The position numbers and the translations under genes were made by a program. Below, one piece after another: positions 44,809 to 57,000 of a stretch of DNA of 64,000 bases (its first letter is position 1; each line of letters starts with the position of its first letter). Origin of the DNA: Lumbricus rubellus (taxonomy: Eukaryota; Annelida; Clitellata; Crassiclitellata; Lumbricidae); assembly GCA_945859605.1 (NCBI GenBank), contig OX243821.1, positions 33,406,657 to 33,470,656 on the forward strand, written 5' to 3'. The notes beneath the pieces were generated by a model. It was not told the origin of the DNA. It did not search any database and saw only the letters and a program-made list of their open reading frames with translations.

Positions 44809-44905
44809 TGTGGTTGGGAAAAGAGAAGACGCTGGAAGGACGATGTGAAGGAGTGGATGGGAATGACGATGGAGGATTGTGTAAGGAGAGAGAAGGATGG
44901 AGGAA
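44809..44905 (+). pseudogene. LINE reverse transcriptase C-terminal remnant
   Basis: EKRRRWKDDVKEWMGMTMED followed by CVRRE matches the W+DDVKEWTGM..ED.VR end of non-LTR polymerases. Very short. Confidence 0.65.
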
Positions 44906-46090
44906 ATTAACGTCTAGTTTCCGATTAACAGAAAATAATGAGGATGGACAAGATGATGATGAGGAAGACTTTCGCTCGAAGTATTGGTACGTTCAGAGTT
45001 GAACGTTTGAATTGATAGTTTCTAATCTAAGCTTCAATATCAGTTCTTTAGGCTTTTTCATGAAACTTTTCATTTTAAATTAGTTTTCACTTAAATTTCT
45101 GCTACCGGGAATTTCTATTCGGCTTCAGTTTCGACAGGGATTAAATCGGTTGCATCGGCTTACTTCGATATCAAACAATTGTCCGAGCGTGTCGGCAATT
45201 TATAAAGCCTCAGTTTAAATAATTTTAAAGGTGTCTAAGACTACCTTCGGACATTTGAATCTTTTGTATTTCTTTATTCCAACAACACAGCACTCCAACC
45301 TGGGGATTAACAAAGAAGGGATACAAAGCCGAATAGAAATAGGTCATTGACCTAGATTACTCTTGTGATTGTATTACTGGACTTGTACATAGCATAGACC
45401 TCACCTTTGTGTTTGGCTAAATGCCAAAGAGTCCGGCATAATGATAATGTGCTTCGTTGGCCAAATAGGCCTAAGCTATAAAATTTACGCAAAATTGGAA
45501 CAGCAGGAAATATTTTTGATTATTTCGCCTACGAAGCATATTATCGTACGCGTTTTCAAAATCTAAAAATATAGCGAAAGCATTTGCATTACTTACCTTC
45601 TAACGTACTAAAACGTATTAATATGAAACAAGCATAACCAGGCTAAGACTATTCATACGCATCAGCAATAATTTGGACCAAAAGAAAAGAGGAGACTGGA
45701 AGTTTTCCAATGTGAGGTTTTGTTACAATACAAAGCTATAGATGTATAGCTGTGTATGCGTGCACGCATGAGATTAAATTTTAACGAGTCTTTATTGCAG
45801 GGAATTAAAGGTTGAAATTTGCCAAAAGTTTGCTACACGGCTGATGGCCATCTTAACTAACAAGAAATCGCTGTTCATTAACTTATATAACGTCACTTTA
45901 TTACATTTTAAAGGTGTTTAAGACGATGGTGAGTGTCAGGCTGACGGGTTTGATGTAAAGTTTTGCGATGGATCTCGAATCAGGGCAGCGGACACGGAGA
46001 CGGCAATATTGGAGGCAGAACGTTGCGGAAATCCACGTCAAACTATAGCGACCTTGAGCAAGTCTCTTTATCGCTAGTGCTTGTCATGAT
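44906..46090. other. No gene seen
   Basis: No exon or repeat family was recognised apart from two clean minus-strand bipartite motifs near 45200 and 45900. Confidence 0.35.
45883..45917 (-). other. Bipartite ACACCT/TATATAA motif
   Basis: Minus strand ACACCT, 22 nt, TATATAAG, then AACAGCGATTT a few bases on, as at 43669. Confidence 0.65.
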
Positions 46091-46179
46091 TCAGTGCCCG
46101 CGCTCTAGTCGGGAGCGACCCAGAGTAGCAATACCGAAGCAGTGAGCAAAGGTCACGAAGGAAGGTCATATATATGAGA

Positions 46180-46290
46180 AGTGGAAATTGCTCAGCGCAT
46201 CGGCGTGAAACTCCGACGCAGTGTCTGTGCTCTGCATTGTGGAGCGCCTCTGAGTACAAAGAGTGAGCTGGAAATGGCCGCTATAACATA
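46180..46290 (+). mobile_element. SINE 3' half
   Basis: Only the tail half is kept (GCTCAGCGCATCGGCGTGAA, GAGCGCCTCTGAGTAC). The tRNA-like head is missing. Confidence 0.65.
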
Positions 46291-46480
46291 CAAACAAAAC
46301 AATACAAACAAATATAATTATGTACTTAATTATGAGCAACAACTCAAGATTCTTCTGATTTGTAAATGTCATTGCCGAGGTGAACCTTACCCTCACTGCT
46401 TCTCATAATTCATTCGGTCTCGGCTGAGAAACGACGCTAAAAATCGTCTTTCTATTGTTCTGTGCAGATGAAAAAATTAA

Positions 46481-46481
<1 letters not shown>

Positions 46482-46555
<74 letters not shown>
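46482..46555. repeat. AT dinucleotide microsatellite
   Basis: About 74 bp of pure AT. The flanking blocks (TTCTGTGCAGATGAAAA and TTCTATGCAGACGAAAA) form a diverged tandem pair. Confidence 0.95.
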
Positions 46556-46558
<3 letters not shown>

Positions 46559-47087
46559 ATCGTGCTTTGAACCTCCTACAAAATATCTCGTCTTCATAAG
46601 AACATCAAAGAAACAAGGGTGAATTAAACTTGCGCCACTGTCCCTTTTATCCTTGTTCCTTATCTTATCCAAAACCCACAATATAAACGTAATTATAAAA
46701 TCTATTGCAAACCTTTGTTCTATGCAGACGAAAATGTAACCATAGTCAATGCGCTTTGAACCTCGTATACAAAAATGAGATCTGTCTGTGATTCTCATCT
46801 TCATAAAAAAACAGAAGCTAAGATGATTAATCCTTGTGCCACTGTAGGCCTACTTGATTCTTATCTTATCTAAAACTTTACAATACAAACGTGATGATCA
46901 AATCTAGCTATTGCAAACCTGTTTTAATTAATGAAATTGTTTTATAAATTCCATCAGAAGACCAGCATTATTAATCCGCCATTTTTCAGAAGTACCCTAC
47001 CTCTTTTAAGGATTTAATATCTCAATAAGTATCAGCAGAAGACAACTGTTTTTGATTTGATCTGCCTACATGTATTTCCTTGTATGC

Positions 47088-47312
47088 ATGTGCACTTGCT
47101 ATAGCGCCCATTGAAGCTCGTTACTCAGAGGCGCTCCCGACTACAGTGCGGACACTGCATCGGAGTTTCCCGCCTAAGCGCTTAAAATTTGCGCGTGTGA
47201 AGGACTTTCCCAAGGTCCTTACGCGAATTTGAGGTCGATTCGAACATGTAACATGTAACCCTTCGGCTGCAAGGCAACGAACATACCCACTACACCACCG
47301 CGCCCCACAATA
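47088..47312 (-). mobile_element. tRNA-derived SINE
   Basis: Full-length, minus orientation; it carries a small ACATGTA duplication next to the B box (CGAACATGTAACATGTAACC). Confidence 0.8.
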
Positions 47313-47396
47313 ATGATCTCTACTTCCTTATCCATGTATCCGATCGTATCCAAAACTCTAAAATCAAAACAAGTAATAACATAATCCAGCGTTTGC

Positions 47397-47430
47397 ACAC
47401 CTCTGTTAAGTGATAATACTGTTTTATAAA
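47397..47430 (+). other. Bipartite ACACCT/TATAAA motif
   Basis: ACACCT, 22 nt, TATAAA; diverged paralogs near 27687 and 55669. Confidence 0.7.
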
Positions 47431-47601
47431 TACCAGCGGAAGACAAACATCTTTTAATTAATCTGAGCGATCAAATATTGGATACCGCTTTTAAATGCTA
47501 CAATTCTCAATAAGTATCATCAGATTTGAAACAATTTGTTTTATAACCAAACTTGGCTATTATAATTATTACTGAGGATGTCCCTTTTAGAGGATAACTC
47601 T

Positions 47602-49040
47602 CTTGATATCGGGTGTGTTCTTCCAACGGTTTCTACTTGCTGACTATTATTATAGTTATTCAGATACCGGCTGCAGCATTGCAGAAATTGAACCTTTCCA
47701 CGTTTCTACCACTACCTCCTTCCAGATTTGACTGAGTAAAACGCAACACTGAACTGAACAATGTTTATTGATTTCTTTTTGTCTTTGGCAACAATAACAA
47801 CGATTAGAATTTATTCTCTTGACTACAAATCAACATTTGACTAGATTTTTCATAATAAAACATCAAATTGGTTCAGAACCAAAAACAAAACAAAAACGTT
47901 GAAGTAATAAAACTGTCAATTATGCATGTAAATTAGGTTAGCTCCAGTTGTTTATGCAACAAGCCAGTAACAATACAGGGCATAGTTATAGTAAGCGGGT
48001 CCCTATGTTAATGAATGACTGCACTAACCCTATCCCTAAGCCTACCCGACCCTCACGATGCCTAACCTGACCCTAACCGACCCTCACGATGCTTAACCTG
48101 ACCATAACCGACCCTCACGATGCCTAATCTGACCCTAACCGACCCTCATGATGCCTAATCTGACCCTAATCGACCCTCACGATGCCTAACCTGACCCTAA
48201 CCGACCCTCACGATGCCTAACCTGACCCTAACCGACCCTCACGATGCCTAACCTGACCCTAACCGACCCTCACGATGCTTAACCTGACCCTAACCAACAC
48301 ATAGGGACCCGCTTACTACAACTAAGCCCAATATAGGTAACAAAAACCATATTGCAGAAGCAACGATTATCTATTTATTTCGCTGCAGTACCAGTAATGA
48401 AAGAATTATTACAGTAATAAAACAAAATTATGCTAATATTGGTATTTTAAAATATAATTCTGGTAATAATAATTTACTTGACCATATTCGCAATATAAGT
48501 TCTAGTATTATGGCCACACAAAATGCAAGGAGTAACAGGGATAATAGCCACACAAATTAAGATACTGGCAACAATTAATAATTATTATAACCATGATAAT
48601 TAAACATATTTTTCAACAGTTCTGTTAACAATGGTACAAGTAATTAACCAACTAACAATGAAAACTATTTGAAATATGATCCGACTGCAGAAATTATACG
48701 ATAAACAAAAGTGTTTTTGACAAATAATTCGCAAGAGCAAATTTCCATTATCTCTCTTCAAAACAACACAATAACAACTTTGAGTGATTGATTTGATTGA
48801 TGTGATTAAAATTTGACTGAACAACGGTGCAAAATCAATTTTTATAACCAAACATTGTAAACATTGTAAACATCAAACACCTCTTTTAAATGATAGTCAA
48901 TTTCATAAAAGTCTTGCACCATATTTGAAATTATTCTTTCTACTCTGGGGACAAAACCTTGTATAGCTACAGTTTCTAGTAACCAAATAAGTTTGTGACT
49001 TGGACAGTAAGGAAAATTTCGACTCTCGTGGTTCCCTGCC
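47602..49040. repeat. RYK downstream flank, copy Y
   Basis: Paralogous to 28807-30000 and 55872-57000; interrupted by the minisatellite MITE at 47978-48329, which the other two lack. Confidence 0.75.
47978..48329. mobile_element. MITE with telomere-like minisatellite core, long copy
   Basis: Ends GGGCATAGTTATAGTAAGCG and CGCTTACTACAACTAAGCCC are inverted. Between them are eight or so 31-bp units with CCTAACCTGACCCTAACCGA and CCCTCACGATG. The flanks AATACA and AATATA may be a diverged target duplication. Copies X and Z have an uninterrupted site here. Confidence 0.88.
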
Positions 49041-49574
49041 ATCCTCTAATCCTTAATACCTATCCCGTCTCTATCCATCACCAAATGGCCAGAGGATAGG
49101 AGTGGTTTCGATTTAACAAAACTGGGACAACAAAGATCACAAGAGACGCCCTCCTCGTTTGCCCATGCTTGGGACTGGCACTGCGAGAGCACAAAACAGT
49201 GGCGGAGTTTATCCAGGCTTGCTCGTTGCTGTTTAGCGAAACTAAACTGTGTCATATCAGAGATGACTAGTGACGCCCTCCCCAAATCTACCGGCTTGGG
49301 ACTGGCACTTTCAAATTGGAAGCAGTCGCGGAGTTATCCTTTGTGTACAATGCTACTTCCCATACAAACCGCAGATGCTATTGTAGATACACAAACCACT
49401 AAATGCCCCTAAAGAGAAATGCCACATCGTGGTCTATAAAAGAAGCCATTGTTTGAGAGTCACTAATAAAAACCATTTTCCAGGCGCGGAAGGGTCAAAT
49501 TGGAGTCAGAAAGAACCCTAACTTAGAGACTTTAGACACTGCTTTTGGTGTGAGAAAGGTCTGAGTTGTGGTGT

Positions 49575-49686
49575 TCAGACGAACTGTCCGAGAGCCGTGT
49601 AAAAGTCCTGTAGGCAACGTTGAAGCTGTTTAAACGTCGGTCTCTCTTCTGGACAAAACGACCAACAGCACGCCATGATCGCAAAA
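49575..49686 (-). CDS. RYK: RYK-like exon g (copy Y)
   Basis: 112 nt, acceptor TTTAG, stop TGA at 49575-49577. Encodes FAIMACCWSFCPEERPTF and KQLQRCLQDFYTALGQFV, identical in protein to copy X; the final valine codon differs (GTC for GTA). Confidence 0.88.
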
Positions 49687-50228
49687 CTAAAAAAAACAAT
49701 TAAACAAAAACATACAAAGAATGATATTGATGCTAAAGTGAAAATTCACGTGACGGCTGTATAAAACTTACAACAGTCAAATAAAATAATAGTTACGCGT
49801 TACACACCTTTTTTAAGTGTTATACATGACAAATAAAAAGTCGCTCATAAATTCGTCGTTTGCATCAACTTGGAAATTGATGAAGCAAATGTGCAACAGT
49901 AATTTGAAAAATAATATATCATTTGAAAAATAATAATAATTATTATGCAATTTCACCACCGCCAACATCCTTTGCGTACCAGACAACTATGTAGAAAAAA
50001 ATGTACAACTGAGAGTGGCCCGCTCCAAGCACTGCTCTTTTAAAAGGTGAAATTAACATCCATAATATATCATTTATCGTTAAACATCGTTGTATACGTG
50101 ACTATTATACTTGAAAGTGCATATCAGTCTCAAAGTTACTCTGGTGGTACTCACACATCTACTTTACATAGCTCTTGCTTAAGCATTTTTATTCCACTCA
50201 AATTTTTTTGTTTTACTTATCTCCCTTC

Positions 50229-50400
50229 TTTCTGTCTGTCTTATATCTCTACCCATGCCTTTTTTCAGTCTGTCTGTCTATATGTCTGTCTGTCATCTTG
50301 TCCGTCTTTTTCTCTGACTCTATGTCTGTCTTCCTGTCTGTCTATGTCTGTATGTTTGTCACTATATCATCATGTCTCCGTCACTTTCTGTCTGTCTCTC
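50229..50400. repeat. CTGT-type microsatellite
   Basis: Loose CTGTCTGTCTATGTCTGTC repeats in the f-g intron of copy Y; weaker versions at 33050-33130 and 58640-58700 sit in the matching introns of Z and X. Confidence 0.8.
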
Positions 50401-50514
50401 ACTGTCAACATCTCCTGACAATTCTGTGACCTAACGCAGCCCTCGTGAATACGCTCTTGCCCCGCGCTTAGTTTTGAGCGACGCTTAACAAATTTCATTA
50501 AAACAATAACTCAC

Positions 50515-50651
50515 ATTTCGTTTGGACAGTTGACTGGTTGTGAGACTCTGTATCCAGCCTTCAGATAAGTTGACATCTCAAATGGATCAATGTTGGCGTA
50601 AGGTATTTGACCCAAAGTCATCAACTCCCACAGCAAGACGCCAAAAGCCCA
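50515..50651 (-). CDS. RYK: RYK-like exon f (copy Y)
   Basis: 137 nt, acceptor GTGCAG, donor GTGAGT. Same protein as copies X and Z except the last codon, which becomes isoleucine rather than leucine across the junction (NE-I). Confidence 0.9.
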
Positions 50652-50703
50652 CTGCACACATTCACAAATAATAAATATTTCTGTTAACTACCGATTATTG
50701 TCG

Positions 50704-50738
50704 ACACCTCTTTTACGAATAACAAGATCTTATATAAG
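50704..50738 (+). other. Bipartite motif, RYK copy Y e-f intron
   Basis: ACACCT, 21 nt, TATATAAG. Confidence 0.65.
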
Positions 50739-51046
50739 TTAACTTTATACAAAATTATTCACATAATACATATTAACTCCTCTCTAGCTAGTTCTACATT
50801 CCATGTCAACTTCAATCGTCTTAGGTCGTTTTTGACTGTTTCTGGGGTTTTTGACAGTCATACCAAAATGCAAAACTGACTTTTTCCAAACAAAACCCAA
50901 ATTAACAATCTGAGAAAACTAAATGCTTCGCTTTTTGTTCACACTAAAACTTTTTCACCTAGCTAAATAATAAACCACGCCTCACTTCACTATCTTGTTA
51001 ACAGTTTGACTTGCAAACTGACGGAAAATATTCGTTAAAATCAGGC

Positions 51047-51911
51047 TTAACCCTCGAGTGCCCAAGGGGGGGGGTCCGACCGGACCCCAGGCCTGTTTTT
51101 CCCGGATAACTTTTTAAAGGCTAGGGATCTGCAGAAATGCTTTTAGGTATTCCTAGAGCAACCATTTGGGCATAGAATGGTATATTTTGCGTGAGTATTG
51201 TCCAACCCTGCACCCCACAACCACAGCATATACTAAGGGTACCCCATGATTTGCGGCTGATATTCATACAAGCGCATGGTTACTGGTCAATAACTATTAT
51301 TTTATACCAGGTGGTGCTATTGTGATATAATATATATCAATCGATTGCAAATTTAGTTGGGATTACTTACAACTAAATCATATAACGATATTCCAATCCC
51401 TTTTCAAGATATTAACATGAACACGCTGGGGTCCGCGCCGGACGTGGGCCTATAGGCTTTCCTTCGAAGAATAACGCAAGCATGCAAGCATAACATATGT
51501 ATTACGAGATTTTTACACTATTAGTTTACACCAGGTGGTGTTATTGTGCTATGAGATACATCAATCGAGTGCAAATTCATTTGGGATTACATTGAAATAA
51601 ATTCTATAACGATATTCCAATCCCTTCTCAAGATATTGGCATGAAAACGCTGGGCTTCCTTTGGTCAATAACGCAAGCAAGCGTAAAATGTGTATCACGA
51701 GATTTTACACTATTATTTAACACCAGGTGGTGTTATTGTCATATAAGATACACCAATCGATTGGAAATTCATTTGGGATCACATAGAACTAAATTCTGTG
51801 ACGATATTCCAATCCCTTCTCAAGATATTAACATAAAACGCTGGGGTCCGCGCGGACCCCCCCCCTTGGGCCTTCGTGTACCAAAAAATACCTTGGGCAC
51901 TCGAGTGTTAA
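51047..51911. mobile_element. piggyBac-like TTAA element, family B, copy 2
   Basis: 865 bp, inverse orientation to copy 1, in the e-f intron of copy Y. Ends CCCTCGAGTGCCCAAGG and CCTTGGGCACTCGAGTG. Confidence 0.88.
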
Positions 51912-51979
51912 CATAACCTTAACGAATATTTTACATCAGTTAGCAAAAACATTGCTGAAAGTCACCGGCGAAGAATAGT

Positions 51980-52172
51980 CAAGCTCGCCACTCAGAGGTG
52001 CTCCCGACTACAGCGCGGACACTGCGTTGGAATGTCACGTGTAACACTGAGCAATTGCGAGTGAAGGACTTGCCCAAGGTCCCTACGCGTCGACATGAGG
52101 TGGATTTGAACCTGCAAGCATCCGGCTGCAAGGCGACGAACATAATCCACTACACCACCGCACCCCACAGTA
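51980..52172 (-). mobile_element. tRNA-derived SINE, tail shortened
   Basis: Minus orientation; B-box region decayed (GGATTTGAACCTGC), tail begins at AGCTCGCCACTCAGAGGTG. Confidence 0.75.
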
Positions 52173-52307
52173 AGGTGTCAATCCATAGTTCAAAAGCAAA
52201 AAAACACCTTAAATAAATAAATATTTATTTAACGACATAATTATAATAATATATAGTCAATACATAGTAATCTTTAATAAACCACAATTGTACATGAAAA
52301 TATTTAT

Positions 52308-53313
52308 TTAACCCTAATCCGGACAAGGGGGGGTCTGGCCAGACCCCCCTTCATATATTTGGTGCATAACTTTTTTTAAAGTGATAGTTTCTCAAAATGC
52401 TTTTATGACTTTGTTCCTATATGGATGAGCTACAATTAGCACATCTAAGCGACCAAATCGGTTGAGTGATAAGGAGATACTGAAGATAATACTGACGGAT
52501 ACTGTATAATGTTGACAGTTTCGACAATAAGAGCAATAACAGAGAATGTGAACGTTAAAAGATACCAATGCCTGAATAACAACCTTCAGGTGTTTCTTAT
52601 GATAAAACAATGTTGAAATTGAAGATGATGATGATGAACATGATGATGAGACTGGACTTTATAGTGAAGATGATGACGAAACTGTTGATACTGATGAAGC
52701 CGAGACCTGAATACAAGTAAAGATCCAGATATGTTTGGCAGACAATTGCATTGCCAAAAGGATGTGCTCTGTTTCACAATGTAGTAAGCACAAAATGTGG
52801 AATAAAAGAATACGGACAAATTATATGAGGATATTCAAGATAGTTTTGACAGTTTCCTAACCAATGAGATGAGAGACATCATCATTCGACATACAAACCC
52901 GGACTATGATACATGCTTACAATTTAGGCGAAGGCATATTCCATTACTTTTTTGATAGATATTTTATATAAAACAGTCATACTGACTTTGAATTTAACAG
53001 CATTTAATACAAATATTGCTAGAATTATGATTTCTTTATTTGATTTTCCAAATTTTATAGATAGACAGTTATTGAGTCCATGAAACAGGTCTGACAAACC
53101 GTCGCAATTATTGTTAGTGAACACGTAGAGGGGTCTAGTCTAAAATTCATTAAAAAAATGATTTATCTTGCATAGAGAGACTAATACATTGTTGTTTTTA
53201 GTCATTCTGACATCATCCTACAAATTTAGCTTATAAAAAACCCTATTACCTATGAAAAACCTACATTTAAACTCAAATTAAGTTGGATTTTCGCTTGTTC
53301 GGATGAGGGTTAA
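52308..53313. mobile_element. piggyBac-like TTAA element, family C, copy 2, with transposase remnant
   Basis: 1006 bp between TTAA sites, with GGGGTCTGGCCAGACCCC just inside the left end. The plus strand near 52620-52920 has an acidic stretch rich in Glu and Asp. It then encodes EDIQDSFDSFLTNEMRDIII followed by RHTNPDYDT. This resembles the piggyBac transposase region FELFFTDEL...IVEETN. Frameshifts and loss of the catalytic region make it non-autonomous. Confidence 0.85.
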
Positions 53314-53337
53314 CGACATAATATAATAATAATATAC

Positions 53338-53497
53338 CGTATCGCTGGCTGGTGAGAATAGCTTGAAGTTGAGCGCCTCGAGTGCCAACCATTTGACCGG
53401 ACGATTCTCATTATCACCGAGACAATGGTATTCGTTGGGAAAGACGTCACGTGACAACGCCCTGTCAGTCAACCGAACTGTCAGACGACTGTCGACA
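53338..53497 (-). CDS. RYK: RYK-like exon e (copy Y)
   Basis: 160 nt, acceptor TTGTCAG, donor GTATAT. Protein identical to copies X and Z over TDRALSRDVFPNEYHCLGDN and onwards. The acceptor is about 30 bases from a 640-bp microsatellite. Confidence 0.9.
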
Positions 53498-53521
53498 CTG
53501 ACAAGTTGACAACACGAAAAG

Positions 53522-54158
<637 letters not shown>

Positions 54159-54211
54159 TGATTGATTCAGATAATAAACAACAAAATCGACTTATAAATT
54201 TTGCACACCTT

Positions 54212-54292
54212 TTGCCGAGAAAATTTCTGTCCAGGGTAACGACCTCTGTTGTCATAGACCCTGGTCAAATCGGATTCATCCATCCAACTTTT
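54212..54292. repeat. Dispersed GCCGAGAAAATTTCTGT repeat
   Basis: Same family as 4690-4771; here it directly follows a truncated GCACACCTTTT motif. Confidence 0.6.
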
Positions 54293-54904
54293 CAATCCAA
54301 CCCTAACCCAGGGTAAGAATTGTGGCAGGAATAACACTCATAGCTTTTTCCACCTCGATCAAGGCCTAGGTTTTTTGCCTTTGTCTAGGTTTGTTTTTTT
54401 CGTCATGATAATAATAACCGTCCTGACACTTCTTTTTTTTACACTCTTAGCACTGACTATAATTGTTGAACATCATCCGAGGCGAGACAACTGTGTATGA
54501 ACTTATTAGGAGCACAAACCGAGACGATAATCCCAAATGTGTCCCAGGTTTATAAAGCGTGCGTTGAAACTGGTTTTGAGGTGTCTAAGGTTCCCAGTTA
54601 GACATTGGTGTTTTTTGCATTTTTTTTATTCCAATGTTTTATTGCATCCTTTCAACGGCCTTTGTTGTCATAGGATGACGTTAAACTTCGGAATAATAAT
54701 ACCTTTATTCGCTAAATTGGCTTACGCAAAAAATTAGGTGTTTACTGCACAGTGTTAGAGCGGTAGTTTTGAAAACCTTTTTAACGGTTTTACCTAACCT
54801 TATATAAGGATGACACGCAGCAATATTATTAGTTTAGTTGTTTTGAGAGAAATCAGATATGAGAACAGAGGTAATGGTGATGAAAGCATCTATTAATCAG
54901 AATT

Positions 54905-55105
54905 TATATAGCGTCCCTTCTAGGTACCTACTCAGAGGCGCTCCAGAAAACAAAGCGGACACGAATCGGAGTTTTGCGCTGAAGCACACGAGCAACTGCG
55001 AGTGAAGGACTTGCTCAGTGCCCTTACGAAGTTTAGAGCATGATTCGAATCTGCAACATTCCGGCTGCAAGGCAGCAAACTTGCTCACTACGCCACCGGT
55101 AATGC
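54905..55105 (-). mobile_element. Diverged tRNA-derived SINE
   Basis: Closest to 26062-26250 (shared GAAAACAAAGCGGACACGAA-like core and GAGCATGATTCGAA). Confidence 0.7.
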
Positions 55106-55871
55106 CTGCTTAGTATGAATCTGTCTTATCGCAGATCACTATATCATTGCCCTCCTGATTTTCTCAGTATATCACGGCACCACCATATCATTGGTTAATG
55201 ACGAAGTTTAACAGTTGATTCGATAATTTATTTGGGACTTTGTTTACAGCATTGGTACGGATGTATTATCCCAAATAAGCATTCGCTTAAATTTATACCT
55301 GACTTGTATAATTTAAAAAGGTGTATTAAAACTTTAATACAGCGTTTGGTTTGTAGAGAGTCTCGATCGATACTTTTAGCTCTGAAATCATTCTGGATGT
55401 TTTGCAAATTAAAAAAAATATGCAATAAATAAAATATTGCATTTCCTCGCATTTTTATCTGTGCACAATTTCCAAGCTTCTAAGTCAAATGCCAAGTTCA
55501 GGGCAACGGCTTATTCACGAGGCGTGCGATGCATTCCGTATCACCAAGGAAAACGCTTGATTCTGCAGAATACTGTTGTTCATCGTTGGAAATCATCCAA
55601 GAGCACTCCATCTCTGATATCTGACTTTTGCATACAAAGTTTCTTGTCTGCTTGTAATCAAGCGTTTGCACACCTCTTGTAAGTGATACTCCTGTTCAAT
55701 AAATACTAGCGGAAAAATACTAACATCTTTGAATTAATCTTGTCGATCGGCCATTGCATACCTCTTTTAAAGACTACAATTCTCAATAAGTATCACCAGG
55801 TTTATATTCAATCTGTTTCAACCATACTCGATGAATGTATTAACGAGGATGACTTAATATCTCTGTTAGAG

Positions 55872-57000
55872 GATAAGTCTCTTGATTTCGGGTGTGTTCT
55901 TCCAACGGTTTCTAGTTGATGAAAAAAAGTATCCAAGCTGCAGCATTGTAGAAACCGAACCTTTCCGCTTTTCTACCAATTGCCCCTCTCCAGAATTGAC
56001 TGAGAAAAACGCAACACTGAATTGCACAAAGTTTATTGATTTCATTTTGTCTTTGGCAACAATAACAACGATTAGAATTTACTATCTTGACTACAAATCA
56101 ATATTTGACTCGATTTTTCATAATCCAACATCAAATTGGTTCAGAACACAAAACAAAATAAAAACACTGAAGAAATAAAACTGTCAATACTGCAAGTAAA
56201 TTAGGTTAGCGCAGTTGTTTATGCAATAAGCCAGTAAATATACGAGTAACAAAAGCATATTGCAGTAGCAACGGTAATTTATTTACTTTATTGTAATACC
56301 GGTAATGAAAGAATTATTACAGTAGAACCATTAATAAAACAAAATTATACTAAAATCGATATTTTAAAATATAATTCCGGTAGTATAGGTAATAGTAATT
56401 TATACGTGATCATATTCGCAATAAAATTTCTAGTAATATGGCGACACATAATTCATGCAGTAATACGGACAATAATTATGGATAGTATAGCAACACAAAT
56501 TAAGATACTGGCAACAATTAATTATAACCCTGATAATTATACATTTTAAACAGTTCTGATAACCATGGTCCAAGTAATTAAACAAATAACAATGAAAACG
56601 ATTTGAAATACTATGATCTGACTGCAGAAATTAAACGATAAACAAAAGCATTTTTGACATATAATTTGCAAGAGCAAATTTCCATTCTCTCACTTTAAAA
56701 CAACACAATAGCAACTTTGATTGATTGATTTGATTGATTTGATTAAAATTTGACTGAACAGCGGTGCAAAATTAAATCCTATAATAATCAACCAAACATT
56801 GTAAACATAAACACCTCTTTTACAGTGTGAGTAAATTTTATAGAAGTCTTGCACCTCATTTGAAATTATTCTTTCTTCTCTGGGGACAAAACCTTGTAGA
56901 GCTACTGTACAGTTTCTAGTAACCAAATAAGTTTGTGACTTGGACAGTAAGGAAAATTTCGACTCTCGTGGTTCCCTGCCATCCTCTAATCCTTAATACA
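55872..57000. repeat. RYK downstream flank, copy X
   Basis: Paralogous to 28807-30000 and 47602-49040. Provides the empty site for the family A insertion of 27796. Confidence 0.75.
56811..56844 (+). other. Bipartite motif, TATAGA variant
   Basis: ACACCT, 22 nt, TATAGA. Confidence 0.55.

Larger units (their letters stand above)
49575..53497 (-). other. RYK: Gene span: RYK-like kinase copy Y (exons e-g only)
   Basis: Three exons (160, 137 and 112 nt) with intact frames and splice sites encode about 136 residues from the activation segment to the stop. Exons a-d are absent: the sequence upstream of exon e is a 640-bp microsatellite followed, from about 54.2 kb, by unrelated and copy X flank sequence. 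Two TTAA elements sit between e and f. It may be a 5'-truncated remnant or an alternative 3' cassette for copy X, since the exon e acceptor phase fits exon d of X. Confidence 0.75.

Noticed and set aside
48842..49042. Open frame with LQGFVPR.ERIIS.., also at 56690-56926
   Set aside because: Paralogous noncoding flank; the third copy near 29900-30000 does not preserve the frame.
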